NCBI GenBank assembly: GCA_001603025.1
Contig: LVAP01000068.1
Coordinates: forward strand, 1-46,092
Direction: 5' to 3'
Origin: Clostridiales bacterium Firm_10
GTDB lineage: Bacteria; Bacillota; Clostridia; Christensenellales; Aristaeellaceae
DNA length: 46,092 bases
Each line of letters starts with the position of its first letter. Position 1 is the stretch's first letter. The position numbers and the translations under genes are program-made. This document shows, piece by piece, positions 32,746 to 40,961 of the stretch. Below the pieces are notes generated by a model. That model was not told where the DNA came from. It saw only the letters and a list, made by a program, of their open reading frames with translations, and did not search any database.

Positions 32746-32784
32746 AAGGGCGGCAGGCCATTCATTTGGCCTGCCGCCCTTTGT
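32746..32784 (+). terminator. Terminator after the tandem isomerases
   Basis: AAGGGCGGCAGGCCA pairs with TGGCCTGCCGCCCTT around a 5-7 base loop. It sits between convergent genes and is nearly symmetric, so it may serve both. Confidence 0.8.
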
Positions 32785-32800
32785 GTGGCTCCGAAGCGAA

Positions 32801-34381
32801 TCAGGTTTCAGGCTGGTAAGTGCCATCCCGGAATTGGTTCAGCGCGGTGATCATAGCGTCCACGTTTTCTCGCTTGATGAGGAAGAGGGTGAGGCCGTCG
32901 CGCCGCACAGCCAGATACTCGCTGTCATAGTCGATGTACTCGACGACCATTTCGCCCGGATCGACGTTGAGGGTGTACTTCACGGTGCAGTACACGTCGC
33001 CCTCGTGGTGATAGTCGTCTGACAGCTTGCTGTTCATCGTGCCGATGATGACCTGATACAGCTTGCGGGAAAGGCTTTCATCGGCAGGTTCGCCATCGAA
33101 GAAGAAGTGATCCTGCGGCTTGTTCTTGCCTTCGACCTCCTCGCGCTCGATGCTGATGCGCCATGAGTCGTCCGCGGTGGATATATCGATGGCTTCGACG
33201 CGGTCGACAAACACCAGGTTGGCGAACAGATCCACCAGATAGCCCGGCGTGGCGTTATCAAGGAATGCGACGTTCGAGGTGTCCGTGAGGTATACGGCGC
33301 TGGTGTCATCGATCTGCACATAGCGCTTGTCGGAGGAGGCAAAGCCGCCGAGGCGATAGACGTACTGCGCGGTGTTCTCCTCGTCCAGCTTCACGGTGAG
33401 CGTTACGCGGGTAACGGCGCCGCCGTCCTCGAGGCCGGTGTTTTCCAACTCCTCAAGCTCGCCGGCGTAGCCGCTGATGGTAAGCGCCATAGCGCCCTCG
33501 AACATCTCGTTGGAACGGTCCGAATGGGCCCCGTAGGCGAAGGGCTGCAGCAGGCGCAGCGTCGAGATGCTGATATTGGACTCATCACTGTCCGCATAGC
33601 CCAGTTCCACAGTATCGCGGCCCTCGGTCTCGATCACGAGGTCGCAGATTGTCGTGACATCGGCAATGGACCAGGGCATGTTGACGTTGTGCAGCGAATT
33701 GCGCGTCGAGGTAAGGTTGTTTACGGCAGAACTGTAAATCAGGAATACGGCCTTGGTACCCTTCTCAGCGAAGTAGGAACCGCTGCTCGTGGGCGCCTGG
33801 CTGCCGATAAGCCAGGTTTTGCTCTTGCCGTCGCGATAGGTCATCGTCACCTCGGAACGCGGCTTGTCCAGGCCGTAATCGGCCAGGCTCTCCGCGCTGT
33901 CGGTGATGAGCTTGGTGGCGGTCAGGTTGGCCGCATACCCGATGATCGTGTCCGCGGTGCTCTGATTCAGGTCGAATTCCTCGAGCCCTTCAATGGTATA
34001 AGCCTTTTGCCCCTCGGGCAGCGCGAGTTTCGTGCCTTCCTCGTCATACTCGTTGTTGTTGAGGATGGTGTAGGTCTCATCGGGCAGGCGAACCGTCACG
34101 GAGGCAACTTCCTTGCGCGTGTGTTCAACCAGCTTTACGGTTTCGCTGACGTAGGAAGGCTCTTCGGTGGGAGCGGGCTCTTCTGGCTTGAGGTTCTCGG
34201 AAGCAAAGTAGACGCCGATGGAGGCCGCGAGCACCACGATGAGCGCAGCGATGGGGATCCACAGCTTACGCCTTTTGCCAGTGCCGGCCGGGCCCGAGCC
34301 GCTCTTGTTGCCGCGCAGATCCTGCGCGGAGGCGAGCTTTTTCAGCGGGGCCTCGCTGGTATGCTGATCCTTCTGCTCCAT
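32801..34381 (-). CDS. DUF4340-domain membrane-anchored protein of a Gld-type ABC system
   Basis: A 526-residue protein. A basic cytoplasmic N-terminus (KRRKLW) precedes one transmembrane helix at about residues 40-60 (WIPIAALIVVLAASIGVYF), and the rest is extracytoplasmic. The repeated pattern of strand-rich modules (TYRDGKSKTWLIG, YSSAVNNL) fits DUF4340, which accompanies GldF/GldG-like transporters. It may bind the exported ligand or stabilise the complex. AGGAGG lies 8 bases before ATG 34381, and its start overlaps the stop of the GldG-like gene (TGATG). An in-frame ATG further upstream lacks this site. Confidence 0.87.
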   Translation of the reverse strand: MEQKDQHTSEAPLKKLASAQDLRGNKSGSGPAGTGKRRKLWIPIAALIVVLAASIGVYFASENLKPEEPAPTEEPSYVSETVKLVEHTRKEVASVTVRLPDETYTILNNNEYDEEGTKLALPEGQKAYTIEGLEEFDLNQSTADTIIGYAANLTATKLITDSAESLADYGLDKPRSEVTMTYRDGKSKTWLIGSQAPTSSGSYFAEKGTKAVFLIYSSAVNNLTSTRNSLHNVNMPWSIADVTTICDLVIETEGRDTVELGYADSDESNISISTLRLLQPFAYGAHSDRSNEMFEGAMALTISGYAGELEELENTGLEDGGAVTRVTLTVKLDEENTAQYVYRLGGFASSDKRYVQIDDTSAVYLTDTSNVAFLDNATPGYLVDLFANLVFVDRVEAIDISTADDSWRISIEREEVEGKNKPQDHFFFDGEPADESLSRKLYQVIIGTMNSKLSDDYHHEGDVYCTVKYTLNVDPGEMVVEYIDYDSEYLAVRRDGLTLFLIKRENVDAMITALNQFRDGTYQPET

Positions 34382-35853
34382 CACAGGCGCCTCCTCTTGA
34401 TCCACACCACGATGCCGGCCACCAGCACGATCAGCGGGATGGCAACCACAACGATTGCGGCCAGCACCCAGGCCGTGGTAGCATCCGGAATGCGGAGCAC
34501 GCTGTCGGCCACGTATTTGGAGCTGATCTTAACGGTGTTAGTGCTGTTCACCAGCCAGTCGAAGGCGTTCTCGGTGAAGTAGATGTTATCGGTCGAGTAC
34601 AGCAGCTGCGTGTCAGCCATCAGGTAATTGCTGCCCAGCAGCACAATGCGAACATCCTTCGAGGAGTCATTGCTGTTGAGTTTGGAAGCCGCGAGGGCAA
34701 TGGTCTGCGCGGCAGGCGCGCTCTTTTCGTCGCCGTTCACGACCACCGCGCGGTTCGAGCTGACGAGCAGCTTGGTGTACGTGATGCCCGACTCCGGGAT
34801 GGTCACGTCGTTGATCGGACGAACCTGGGGAATCATCAGCTGACGGGCTTCCGCCAGTTCCTTGGTGATCTGATGGTCGGCGTCCATGTCAGGCCGCAGG
34901 TAGAGCGTGCCGTAGCTCACATAGTAATCCGTGGCTGCTTCATCTTCGTAAATCAGGCCGTTGCCGAAGGACAGCTGATAGTAGTCCAGCAGACGGGTCA
35001 GGTTGGGCAGGGTGGAGGTATCCACCGTGTAGTCCAGCGCGACCAGCATGCGGCCGCCGTCCATCAGCCAGCTGTGCAGCTTCTCGTACTCGGAGTCATC
35101 CAGGTCGCGGCCGGGATTGGAGATGACCAGCGTGTCGTCGCTCGCGAGCGTCACGTCGTCGCTGAGCAGATTGAGGGAGGCTACGTCATAGTTGCGCTGC
35201 TCAAGCCGTTTGGCGAGGATGGTGAAATTGGTTTTGAGCTCCAGCTCACCATGGCCGGTCAGGAAGTACACGTGCGGCGTGTCGGTACTGGTGACATACA
35301 CCAGCGCGCTCGTCATCTTGGATTCGAGATCGAAGATGGTGTAGGTGTTGCCGCCGAACTGCTGGTAGGAGGAATAGTCGCTGCGATTGATCAGCTTCAC
35401 GCGGGTCTCATCCGCATTGGTCACGATCACGGCGCCCTCGCTCAGGCTGACGTCGCCGGCGTATTTGTTCACGCGGGTGGGATCCTTCACGGGATCGATC
35501 GTACCCAGGGTGATGTGGTTGTTCAGCGCGTGATACTTCTCCAGCACGCTGTCGACCTGCACGCGGGAAGCGGTCGCGGTGCTGTTCTGATACAGTGTAT
35601 AGACGTGTACGTCCTGATCGACGCCCTTGAGGACCTCGTAGGTGGCGTCGTCGAAATCGGTGGCGTTCATCGCGGTCACGTCGACGCCCAGCGCCCAGTT
35701 GGTCTCAATGGCGCCCAGAGCCACGTTCAGGAGGATGACCACGACGATGACAACAACGGTCAGTATGGTGGCGTAAGTGCCATAGCGGAATTTGCGCTGG
35801 CCCAACAGGCCCGCAAGTTTGCCTTTGGCTTTCTTTTCATTCTTCATGCTCAT
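34381..35853 (-). CDS. GldG-like ABC transporter auxiliary protein
   Basis: A 490-residue protein with one N-terminal helix (about residues 23-46, ILTVVVIVVVILLNVAL) and one C-terminal helix (AAIVVVAIPLIVLVAGIVVWI) ending in KRRRL. The large outside part contains the type-1 glutamine-amidotransferase-like fold seen in GldG/ABC_transp_aux proteins (VYFLTGHGELEL, DTLVISNPGRDLDDSE, GGRMLVALD). Known GldAFG systems aid gliding in Bacteroidetes; Firmicute versions are of unknown substrate. ATG 35853 follows GAGGG. It is 5 bases after the permease gene and overlaps the DUF4340 start. Confidence 0.88.
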   Translation of the reverse strand: MSMKNEKKAKGKLAGLLGQRKFRYGTYATILTVVVIVVVILLNVALGAIETNWALGVDVTAMNATDFDDATYEVLKGVDQDVHVYTLYQNSTATASRVQVDSVLEKYHALNNHITLGTIDPVKDPTRVNKYAGDVSLSEGAVIVTNADETRVKLINRSDYSSYQQFGGNTYTIFDLESKMTSALVYVTSTDTPHVYFLTGHGELELKTNFTILAKRLEQRNYDVASLNLLSDDVTLASDDTLVISNPGRDLDDSEYEKLHSWLMDGGRMLVALDYTVDTSTLPNLTRLLDYYQLSFGNGLIYEDEAATDYYVSYGTLYLRPDMDADHQITKELAEARQLMIPQVRPINDVTIPESGITYTKLLVSSNRAVVVNGDEKSAPAAQTIALAASKLNSNDSSKDVRIVLLGSNYLMADTQLLYSTDNIYFTENAFDWLVNSTNTVKISSKYVADSVLRIPDATTAWVLAAIVVVAIPLIVLVAGIVVWIKRRRL

Positions 35854-35858
35854 AGTGC

Positions 35859-36581
35859 TCAACCCTCACTCCATCTTCTCTTATCGATCACTCGAACAGC
35901 AAGGAACAGCATCACGCCGCAGAACGAGATATAGTAGATCACGTTCGCAAAGCTCAGGATACCGCCGGAAAAGTCATTGAACCGCTTGTACAGGCTCATC
36001 CAGGAAATCACGGTGTTCAGGAAGGAGAGGCCCGGAATCGTGATGGAGGAGCCGACGCTTTCGAGAATCTGCAGGAGCAGGTTGACGCCGATGGTCAGCA
36101 CGGCCGCGGACACCTGGTTCTCAGTCAGCGCGCTCATCAGCACGCCGATGGCGACGTAGCTGAAGCCCAGCAGCAGGAAGCCGAGGTAGTTGGTGGCAAT
36201 CAGCGCAGGATACGTCTTGTTGGAATATACCGCCAGGATGATCACGTAGAACAGCGTGACAGCGGTGGAGATGACGACCACGGTGCAGGCCGCGCAGAAC
36301 TTGCCCAGGATGATATCCCAGATGGAGCGGGGCGAAGTCAGCAGCAGCTGGTCGGATTTGTTGCGCTTCTCTTCGCTCAGCAGCTTCATGGTCAGGATGG
36401 GCACGATCAGCATGAACAGGTAGTTCAGGTTGCCCAGCATGCCGGACAGGCTGGCTGAGGAGGAGTAGATGTTGGACAGGAAAAACATAAAGCCGCCCAC
36501 CAGCAGGAATATGCCCATGAAGACATAACCGATGGAGGTCAGGAAATAGTTCTGCAATTCACGTTTCCAGATCGCAAGCAT
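35859..36581 (-). CDS. ABC-2 type permease (GldF-like)
   Basis: A 240-residue membrane protein with six hydrophobic segments. It begins MLAIWKRELQNYFLTSIGYVF, the usual cytoplasmic amphipathic start of ABC-2 permeases, and contains LLSEEKRNKSDQLLLTSPRS, the coupling-helix region that contacts the ATPase. One permease subunit implies a homodimer. It is 2 bases from the ATPase gene and 5 bases from the GldG-like gene. Confidence 0.92.
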   Translation of the reverse strand: MLAIWKRELQNYFLTSIGYVFMGIFLLVGGFMFFLSNIYSSSASLSGMLGNLNYLFMLIVPILTMKLLSEEKRNKSDQLLLTSPRSIWDIILGKFCAACTVVVISTAVTLFYVIILAVYSNKTYPALIATNYLGFLLLGFSYVAIGVLMSALTENQVSAAVLTIGVNLLLQILESVGSSITIPGLSFLNTVISWMSLYKRFNDFSGGILSFANVIYYISFCGVMLFLAVRVIDKRRWSEG

Positions 36582-36583
36582 GG

Positions 36584-37531
36584 TTACTGTTCCTCCCCCT
36601 TGTCGTTGGTCAGCTGCAGGAAGATGTCCTCCAGTTCAATGTCCATCGGGCGGAGCATGAGGATGGGATAGCCGAGTTTCGCCATCTGCTGGAACAGGGG
36701 ACGGCGAATATCCGCGGTGCGTTCGGCCTCCACCAGGAAGTCGTAGGAATCGGCCTCCTTGGTGCCCATCTCATCCACCGAGCGGGTGCCTGGGATTTCG
36801 CGGATCACTTTATAGACCTCGCGCTCCGGGCCGGCGATGCGCAGACGGTAGCGGCTGGAATCGGAGATGTTCTTGGTGAGGTTGTCCAGCGTGTCCTGCG
36901 CCACGATCTTGCCCTGGTTGATGATGACCACGCGCTCGCACACGTCGGCGACCTCGTGCAGGATGTGGCTGGAAAGCACGATGGTGTGATCCTCGCCCAG
37001 CTGCTTGATCAGCTTGCGGATCTCGATGATCTGCTTGGGGTCCAGGCCGACGGTCGGCTCGTCCATGATGACGACCTCCGGATTGCCCACCAGCGCCTGG
37101 GCCATGCCGACGCGCTGCTTATATCCCTTGGAGAGGTTTTTAATGAGTCGCCTGCGCACGTCGGTGATGCGGATGAGCTCGGTGATGTCGTCCAGATGAG
37201 ATTTGATATAGCTCTTTTTGACATCCTTGATGGCGCAGACGAATCTGAGGTACTCGTCAACCGTCATATCCATGTACAGCGGCGGCATCTCGGGAAGGTA
37301 ACCGATGCGGCGCTTGAATTCGCGCGGGTTTTCAAGAATGTCGTAGCCGTCCAGCAGCACGCGGCCGGCGCTGGCGGAGATGTAGCCGGTCACGATATTC
37401 ATCGTGGTGCTCTTGCCGGCGCCGTTGCGGCCCAGGAAGCCAAGGATTTCACCCTTTTTGATGGTGAAGCTGACGTCGTTGACGGCAAGCTTGTTGCCGT
37501 AACGCTTGGAGACGTTTTGTATTTCGATCAT
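36584..37531 (-). CDS. ABC transporter ATP-binding protein (GldA-like)
   Basis: A 315-residue ATPase. Walker A is GRNGAGKST (residues 34-42), the signature is LSKGYKQR (133-140), Walker B is VIMDEP (154-159) and the H-loop is SSHILHE. A C-terminal extension of about 90 residues is common in ABC-2 exporters. It powers the permease encoded immediately downstream. ATG 37531 follows AAAGGAGA. The four-gene operon (ATPase, permease, GldG-like, DUF4340) is very tightly packed. Confidence 0.94.
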   Translation of the reverse strand: MIEIQNVSKRYGNKLAVNDVSFTIKKGEILGFLGRNGAGKSTTMNIVTGYISASAGRVLLDGYDILENPREFKRRIGYLPEMPPLYMDMTVDEYLRFVCAIKDVKKSYIKSHLDDITELIRITDVRRRLIKNLSKGYKQRVGMAQALVGNPEVVIMDEPTVGLDPKQIIEIRKLIKQLGEDHTIVLSSHILHEVADVCERVVIINQGKIVAQDTLDNLTKNISDSSRYRLRIAGPEREVYKVIREIPGTRSVDEMGTKEADSYDFLVEAERTADIRRPLFQQMAKLGYPILMLRPMDIELEDIFLQLTNDKGEEQ

Positions 37532-37559
37532 GGGCAGTTCTCTCCTTTCTCTGAATGAT

Positions 37560-37568
37560 ATTATAGCA
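37560..37568 (-). promoter_or_regulatory. Extended -10 promoter of the ABC operon
   Basis: On the minus strand TGCTATAAT. The -35 position has no good hexamer but lies at the end of the 11-bp direct-repeat array, as at activated promoters. Confidence 0.65.
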
Positions 37569-37585
37569 AATTTAACAGGGGCAGG

Positions 37586-37640
37586 TTTGAATAACTTTTG
37601 AACAAACTGTGAACAATGCCCCGGCCGCCTGTGAACGCGA
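37586..37640. repeat. TGAAYRA direct repeats in an 11-bp register
   Basis: TGAATAA at 37588, TGAACAA at 37599, TGAACAA at 37610 and TGAACGC at 37632 fall on an exact 11-bp grid with one position (37621) unoccupied. A further TGAACAA at 37651 is out of phase. The arrangement resembles binding sites of OmpR/PhoB-type response regulators. Confidence 0.6.
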
Positions 37641-37681
37641 GCTGTTTCAATGAACAAAAAGGGCGGTTCGTTTCGCGGTTA

Positions 37682-37710
37682 TGGACATATTACCGCCGCT
37701 GTGCTAGAAT
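37682..37710 (+). promoter_or_regulatory. Promoter of the hydroxypyruvate-isomerase-like gene
   Basis: TGGACA, a 17-base spacer, then TAGAAT preceded by TGTGC (extended -10). About 35 bases before the ATG. Confidence 0.7.
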
Positions 37711-37745
37711 AAAATAAGGGTTGCTGAAATGAGGAGGAGAACGAT

Positions 37746-38510
37746 ATGAGAATCTGCGTGCCGGTTCCCTGTTTTTTCGGGAAGATGGATTTCTGTGAGG
37801 CGATCGAGAAAATCGCAGCCCTTGGTTTTGACGCTGCCGAGACCTACGACTGGACACACCTCGATCTGGACGCCGTCCGGCGCGCCTGCGAACGGTGCGG
37901 TGTGGAGCTGCTGAGCATGTGCACCACCGAGTTCCGCATGACGGACGCGGCGTATCGCAGCGCATGGCTGGCAGGTCTCGAGGCCAGCTGCACGGCGGCA
38001 AACCGCGTGGGCGCAAAGAAGCTGATCACACAGGTGGGGCAGGACACCGGTGCCCCGCGCGACGTTCAGCATGAGAGCATTGCCGAAGCGCTCAGGCAAG
38101 CTGTGCCCATTCTCGAAAAGCACGGCGTGACGGTCATGATCGAGCCGCTCAACACGCTCTATAACCATCCCGGTTACTATCTCTGGTCGGCCGTGGAGGC
38201 GTTCGAGATCATCCGCGAGGTGAATCATCCGCTGGTGAAAGTGGTCTACGACATCTACCACCAGCAGGTGATGGAAGGAAACATCATCAACAACGTCACC
38301 AACAACCTGGACTGCATCGCTCATCTCCATGCGGCCGGCCATCCGGGGCGCATCGAGCTGCAGTTCGGGGAAAACGATTATGGATACATTTGGAAGCGAA
38401 TCGACGAGGCAGGCTACCGGGGCGCATGCGGACTGGAGTACAACCCGACGATGGAACCGGAAGCCAGCCTGCGCGAATTCAGGCGCATCTACCTGAAACA
38501 ACAGGGCTGA
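37746..38510 (+). CDS. hyi: Hydroxypyruvate isomerase-like TIM-barrel protein
   Basis: A 254-residue protein resembling Hyi. Expected metal and catalytic residues are E133 (IEPLNTLYNHPGYYL), D169 and H172 (YDIYHQQ) and E231 (GLEYNPT), plus H199 in HAAGHPGRIEL. Hyi interconverts hydroxypyruvate and tartronate semialdehyde; relatives act on 3-keto sugars or erythrulose phosphates, so the substrate is uncertain. GAGGAGGAGA precedes the ATG. It is transcribed alone, divergently from the ABC operon. Confidence 0.85.
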   Translation: MRICVPVPCFFGKMDFCEAIEKIAALGFDAAETYDWTHLDLDAVRRACERCGVELLSMCTTEFRMTDAAYRSAWLAGLEASCTAANRVGAKKLITQVGQDTGAPRDVQHESIAEALRQAVPILEKHGVTVMIEPLNTLYNHPGYYLWSAVEAFEIIREVNHPLVKVVYDIYHQQVMEGNIINNVTNNLDCIAHLHAAGHPGRIELQFGENDYGYIWKRIDEAGYRGACGLEYNPTMEPEASLREFRRIYLKQQG

Positions 38511-38581
38511 TCGGCGCCGCCGCATCAGGATGAGAATGCATTAGAATTGCTTTACATTTTTATCAATATTCCTGCAGTTCC

Positions 38582-38611
38582 TTGACGAACAGGTGTGTTT
38601 TGTGCTTTAAT
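38582..38611 (+). promoter_or_regulatory. Promoter of the E2-like acyltransferase gene
   Basis: TTGACG, an 18-base spacer ending TGTGC, then TTTAAT. An AT-rich stretch lies upstream at 38540-38575. Confidence 0.65.
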
Positions 38612-38653
38612 GGGAGCAGCAAACGGGGAATTGATAGACAAAGGAAGGATACT

Positions 38654-39547
38654 ATGTTTGGAAGACGGCCTGACGGACGGCATGTGCAGGGCATGGATCC
38701 CATTGTGCATTTTACGCCCTACATCATGCCGCGCCGATATGATGCGATGGTCAACGCCAAGGAAGAACTGGACTTCGACCAGATGACGCGATATATCCGC
38801 GATAAGCGCCGTGAAGGCCACGACATCACCTACATGGGGATGATCATCGCGGCCTACTGCCGGATGCTGGGCGAGTGTCCTGAGATGAACCGTTTCATCG
38901 TCAATCGGAAGCTGTACGCGCGCAACCACTTCTGTGTTTCCTTTACCGCGCTCAAGTCCATGTCGAGCGATGAATTCGTGGAATCGGTGTGCAAGGTGCA
39001 GTTCAACCTGACCGACACCATCTTTGACGTGAACCGCCGCATGGCCGCAGCCATCGAGGAGGCGCGCAAACCCGAGCCAGCCAACAAGACGGATACCCTG
39101 GTGAACATCCTGCTGAAGGTGCCGCTCCTGCCGAATTTTGTGGTGTTTATGGCGCGCCTGCTGGATAATTACGGCCTGATGCCCCGTTTCATCCACGAGG
39201 CCAGCCCGTTTCATACCAGCCTGTGGATCAGCAACATGGCGTCTATCGGCATGAATTATGTGTATCACCACATTTACGATTTCGGCACCAGCAGCGTGTT
39301 CGTCACGATGGGCCGTCCGGAACAGAAGCTGATCCGCAACAGCGACGGCACCTGCCGCAGCAAGCGCGTCATGCCGGTGGGCGTGGTCATCGACGAACGC
39401 ATCGCCGAAGGCGCCGCATTTGCGCGCATGTTCAGCACCGTGATCAAGTATCTGAACGATCCTGTGCGGCTCGAAACGCCGCCGGAACACGTCAAGACGG
39501 AGGTCGAGATGCTGCCCGCACCGCCTATCCCGGACGCATCCAAATAA
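38654..39547 (+). CDS. Stand-alone 2-oxoacid dehydrogenase E2-type acyltransferase homologue
   Basis: A 297-residue protein with the chloramphenicol-acetyltransferase-like fold of E2 catalytic domains (MGMIIAAYCRMLGECPEMNRFIVNRKLY; ASIGMNYVYHHIYDFGTSSVFVTMG). Lipoyl and E3-binding domains are absent, and no E1 or E3 gene is near. The catalytic motif HxxxDG is replaced by ExxxEG (D247-E248-R-I-A-E252-G), so classical acyl transfer is doubtful. It may bind an acyl-CoA or act on another acyl acceptor. AAGGAAGG precedes the ATG at 38654. Confidence 0.85.
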   Translation: MFGRRPDGRHVQGMDPIVHFTPYIMPRRYDAMVNAKEELDFDQMTRYIRDKRREGHDITYMGMIIAAYCRMLGECPEMNRFIVNRKLYARNHFCVSFTALKSMSSDEFVESVCKVQFNLTDTIFDVNRRMAAAIEEARKPEPANKTDTLVNILLKVPLLPNFVVFMARLLDNYGLMPRFIHEASPFHTSLWISNMASIGMNYVYHHIYDFGTSSVFVTMGRPEQKLIRNSDGTCRSKRVMPVGVVIDERIAEGAAFARMFSTVIKYLNDPVRLETPPEHVKTEVEMLPAPPIPDASK

Positions 39548-39554
39548 GAATACC

Positions 39555-39598
39555 GGCCGCATGGCGCGAGAGACGTCATGCGGCCTTTTGTGTTTTTT
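39555..39598 (+). terminator. Terminator after the E2-like gene
   Basis: GGCCGCATG pairs with CATGCGGCC across a 13-base loop, followed by TTTTGTGTTTTTT. Confidence 0.85.
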
Positions 39599-39604
39599 GC
39601 GCCG

Positions 39605-40048
39605 TCAGTCAAACGTGAATGGCGACAGGCGCGGATAAAGCGGCAGGCACGGCGCACAGCGGAGCGGCCTGCGGCAGCACGGTTCCGCTTCCGCACACCC
39701 GCACGGCCGGAATACACCCTCCGCGACTCGCTCGCCGCAGCCGCCGCTCATGGTGAGGGATACGCGCCGACGTATCATGCTGTCTGGCGAGAAGCCGCCC
39801 GTATAGCAGGTGAGCGCGGCTTCCCCCTGCCAGGCGGGCACGGCGGTCAGCTCAATGGGCGGACAGCCGCAGCCGCCTTCGACGCAGAGGCGGTAGAAAC
39901 AGGGGCATACGGCGCAGGGCAGGCCGCTCACGCGCAGCTGCACTACGGCGCCGCCATCGCAGCCCTGAATCCGGACCTGCCCGCATGCATTATGAAAGCG
40001 CGGCAAGCCCTTCAGCAGGGCCTGCGCGCATGGATCCAGACCAAACAT
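39605..40048 (-). CDS. Cysteine-rich small protein, possibly a Cu/Zn-SOD-fold relative without metal histidines
   Basis: A 147-residue protein with about 17 cysteines. ATG 40048 has a near-perfect GGAGGTG 6 bases upstream, which makes the shorter start far better than in-frame ATGs further upstream. The middle (GQVRIQGCDGGAVVQLRVSGLP ... in outline) resembles the first strands of small clostridial SOD-like proteins, where GLP and a later FT-DE-IGK-V-IHS pattern occur; here it reads FSPDSMIRRRVSLTMS and ends GERVAEGVF. The histidines that bind copper and zinc are not present. The assignment is a by-eye alignment. The cysteine-rich tail could bind metal or form disulfides. A plus-strand frame over the same bases lacks such a start. 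Confidence 0.6.
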   Translation of the reverse strand: MFGLDPCAQALLKGLPRFHNACGQVRIQGCDGGAVVQLRVSGLPCAVCPCFYRLCVEGGCGCPPIELTAVPAWQGEAALTCYTGGFSPDSMIRRRVSLTMSGGCGERVAEGVFRPCGCAEAEPCCRRPLRCAPCLPLYPRLSPFTFD

Positions 40049-40143
40049 GGAATTCACCTCCACTTCCATGCTATTAGGAAGCGGCCCGAAGCGTTCCCGG
40101 GCCAGGAGGGTGATTCTCATTTTCCGATCACGAGAATTCCAAA

Positions 40144-40176
40144 TTAAAACGGAGAAGGTGCAGGCCCTTCTCCGTT
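40144..40176 (-). terminator. Terminator after the membrane protein gene
   Basis: On the minus strand ACGGAGAAGG pairs with CCTTCTCCGT around a 7-base loop, followed by TTTAATTT. Confidence 0.8.
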
Positions 40177-40191
40177 CATTGGCAAGAGAAA

Positions 40192-40851
40192 TCATTCCTC
40201 CGGAATGACAATCGGCTGGGACAGATCGAAACTGACGTTGAGCACCTGCTCTGCACCGTCGAGATCGGTGATGTGTATCTGTGCGCTTTCACCGCCGTCC
40301 ACCCATTCGACGTAATCAATGCCGGTGTAGGTGGCGACCATGTCGCCGCGATAGGGGTAATAGAACAGCTTGCCGTCCATCGGGTAACCGCCGTAGAAAT
40401 AGGGCGTCTTTTCTGTATCCGCGTTCTGGTCATCAAGATCCAGGGCGCGCATGATGACAAGCCGGTTTCCGGTTTCCGGGCTGGTGTAATAGGAAACGGG
40501 GTTGACGCCCACCTGCGCGTAGACCGAGCACAGCGAGTAGACGATCACTCCGGCGGTCATCACGAGAAACGCCATCAGCCATACGACAATCAGCCGGACA
40601 CGCCTGCGCCGGATGCTCTGGTAAAGCTTGCTGGCAAGCGCGCCCAGCAGCAGGATGACAGGCAGCGACATGACCATGATATACACCCAGTACCACACGA
40701 GCAGGCGTTCTCCGGGGAGATACATGAGCCCGGCCAGCAGCGCCGAAACCACCGCGGCGGCGATGAGCAGCCCGCGCGTGATGTATTTTGCCACGGGGCT
40801 GGGCCCCTGGTCGCGGTTATCCAGAAGCGGGTTGGGGAGACGTCTGTTCAT
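40192..40851 (-). CDS. Membrane protein of unknown function
   Basis: A 219-residue protein I do not recognise. Three hydrophobic segments are visible: residues about 26-45 (GLLIAAAVVSALLAGLMYL), 50-73 (LLVWYWVYIMVMSLPVILLLG) and 87-108 (LIVVWLMAFLVMTAGVIVYSL). A basic loop (SIRRRRVR) lies between the second and third. The C-terminal 110 residues are polar and strand-rich (KLFYYPYRGDMVATYTG) and probably face outside. GGGAGGT precedes ATG 40851. It is divergent from the 55-residue membrane peptide gene. Confidence 0.8.
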   Translation of the reverse strand: MNRRLPNPLLDNRDQGPSPVAKYITRGLLIAAAVVSALLAGLMYLPGERLLVWYWVYIMVMSLPVILLLGALASKLYQSIRRRRVRLIVVWLMAFLVMTAGVIVYSLCSVYAQVGVNPVSYYTSPETGNRLVIMRALDLDDQNADTEKTPYFYGGYPMDGKLFYYPYRGDMVATYTGIDYVEWVDGGESAQIHITDLDGAEQVLNVSFDLSQPIVIPEE

Positions 40852-40884
40852 GGAATCGGAACCTCCCTGTCAGAATCTGCGTCT

Positions 40885-40893
40885 ATTATATCA
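40885..40893 (-). promoter_or_regulatory. Extended -10 of the membrane protein gene
   Basis: On the minus strand TGATATAAT, 34 bases before the ATG. No convincing -35 is present. Confidence 0.5.
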
Positions 40894-40961
40894 CAGGTTT
40901 TGCCGGCAATGAAGACGGCACATTGGAAAACACGCACATTTTACGAAGGAGGAGAGCGCCC

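Noticed and set aside
39578-40147. A 189-codon plus-strand frame opposite the cysteine-rich protein
   Set aside because: It begins inside the terminator tail of the E2-like gene and has no ribosome-binding site, whereas the minus-strand frame has a near-perfect one.
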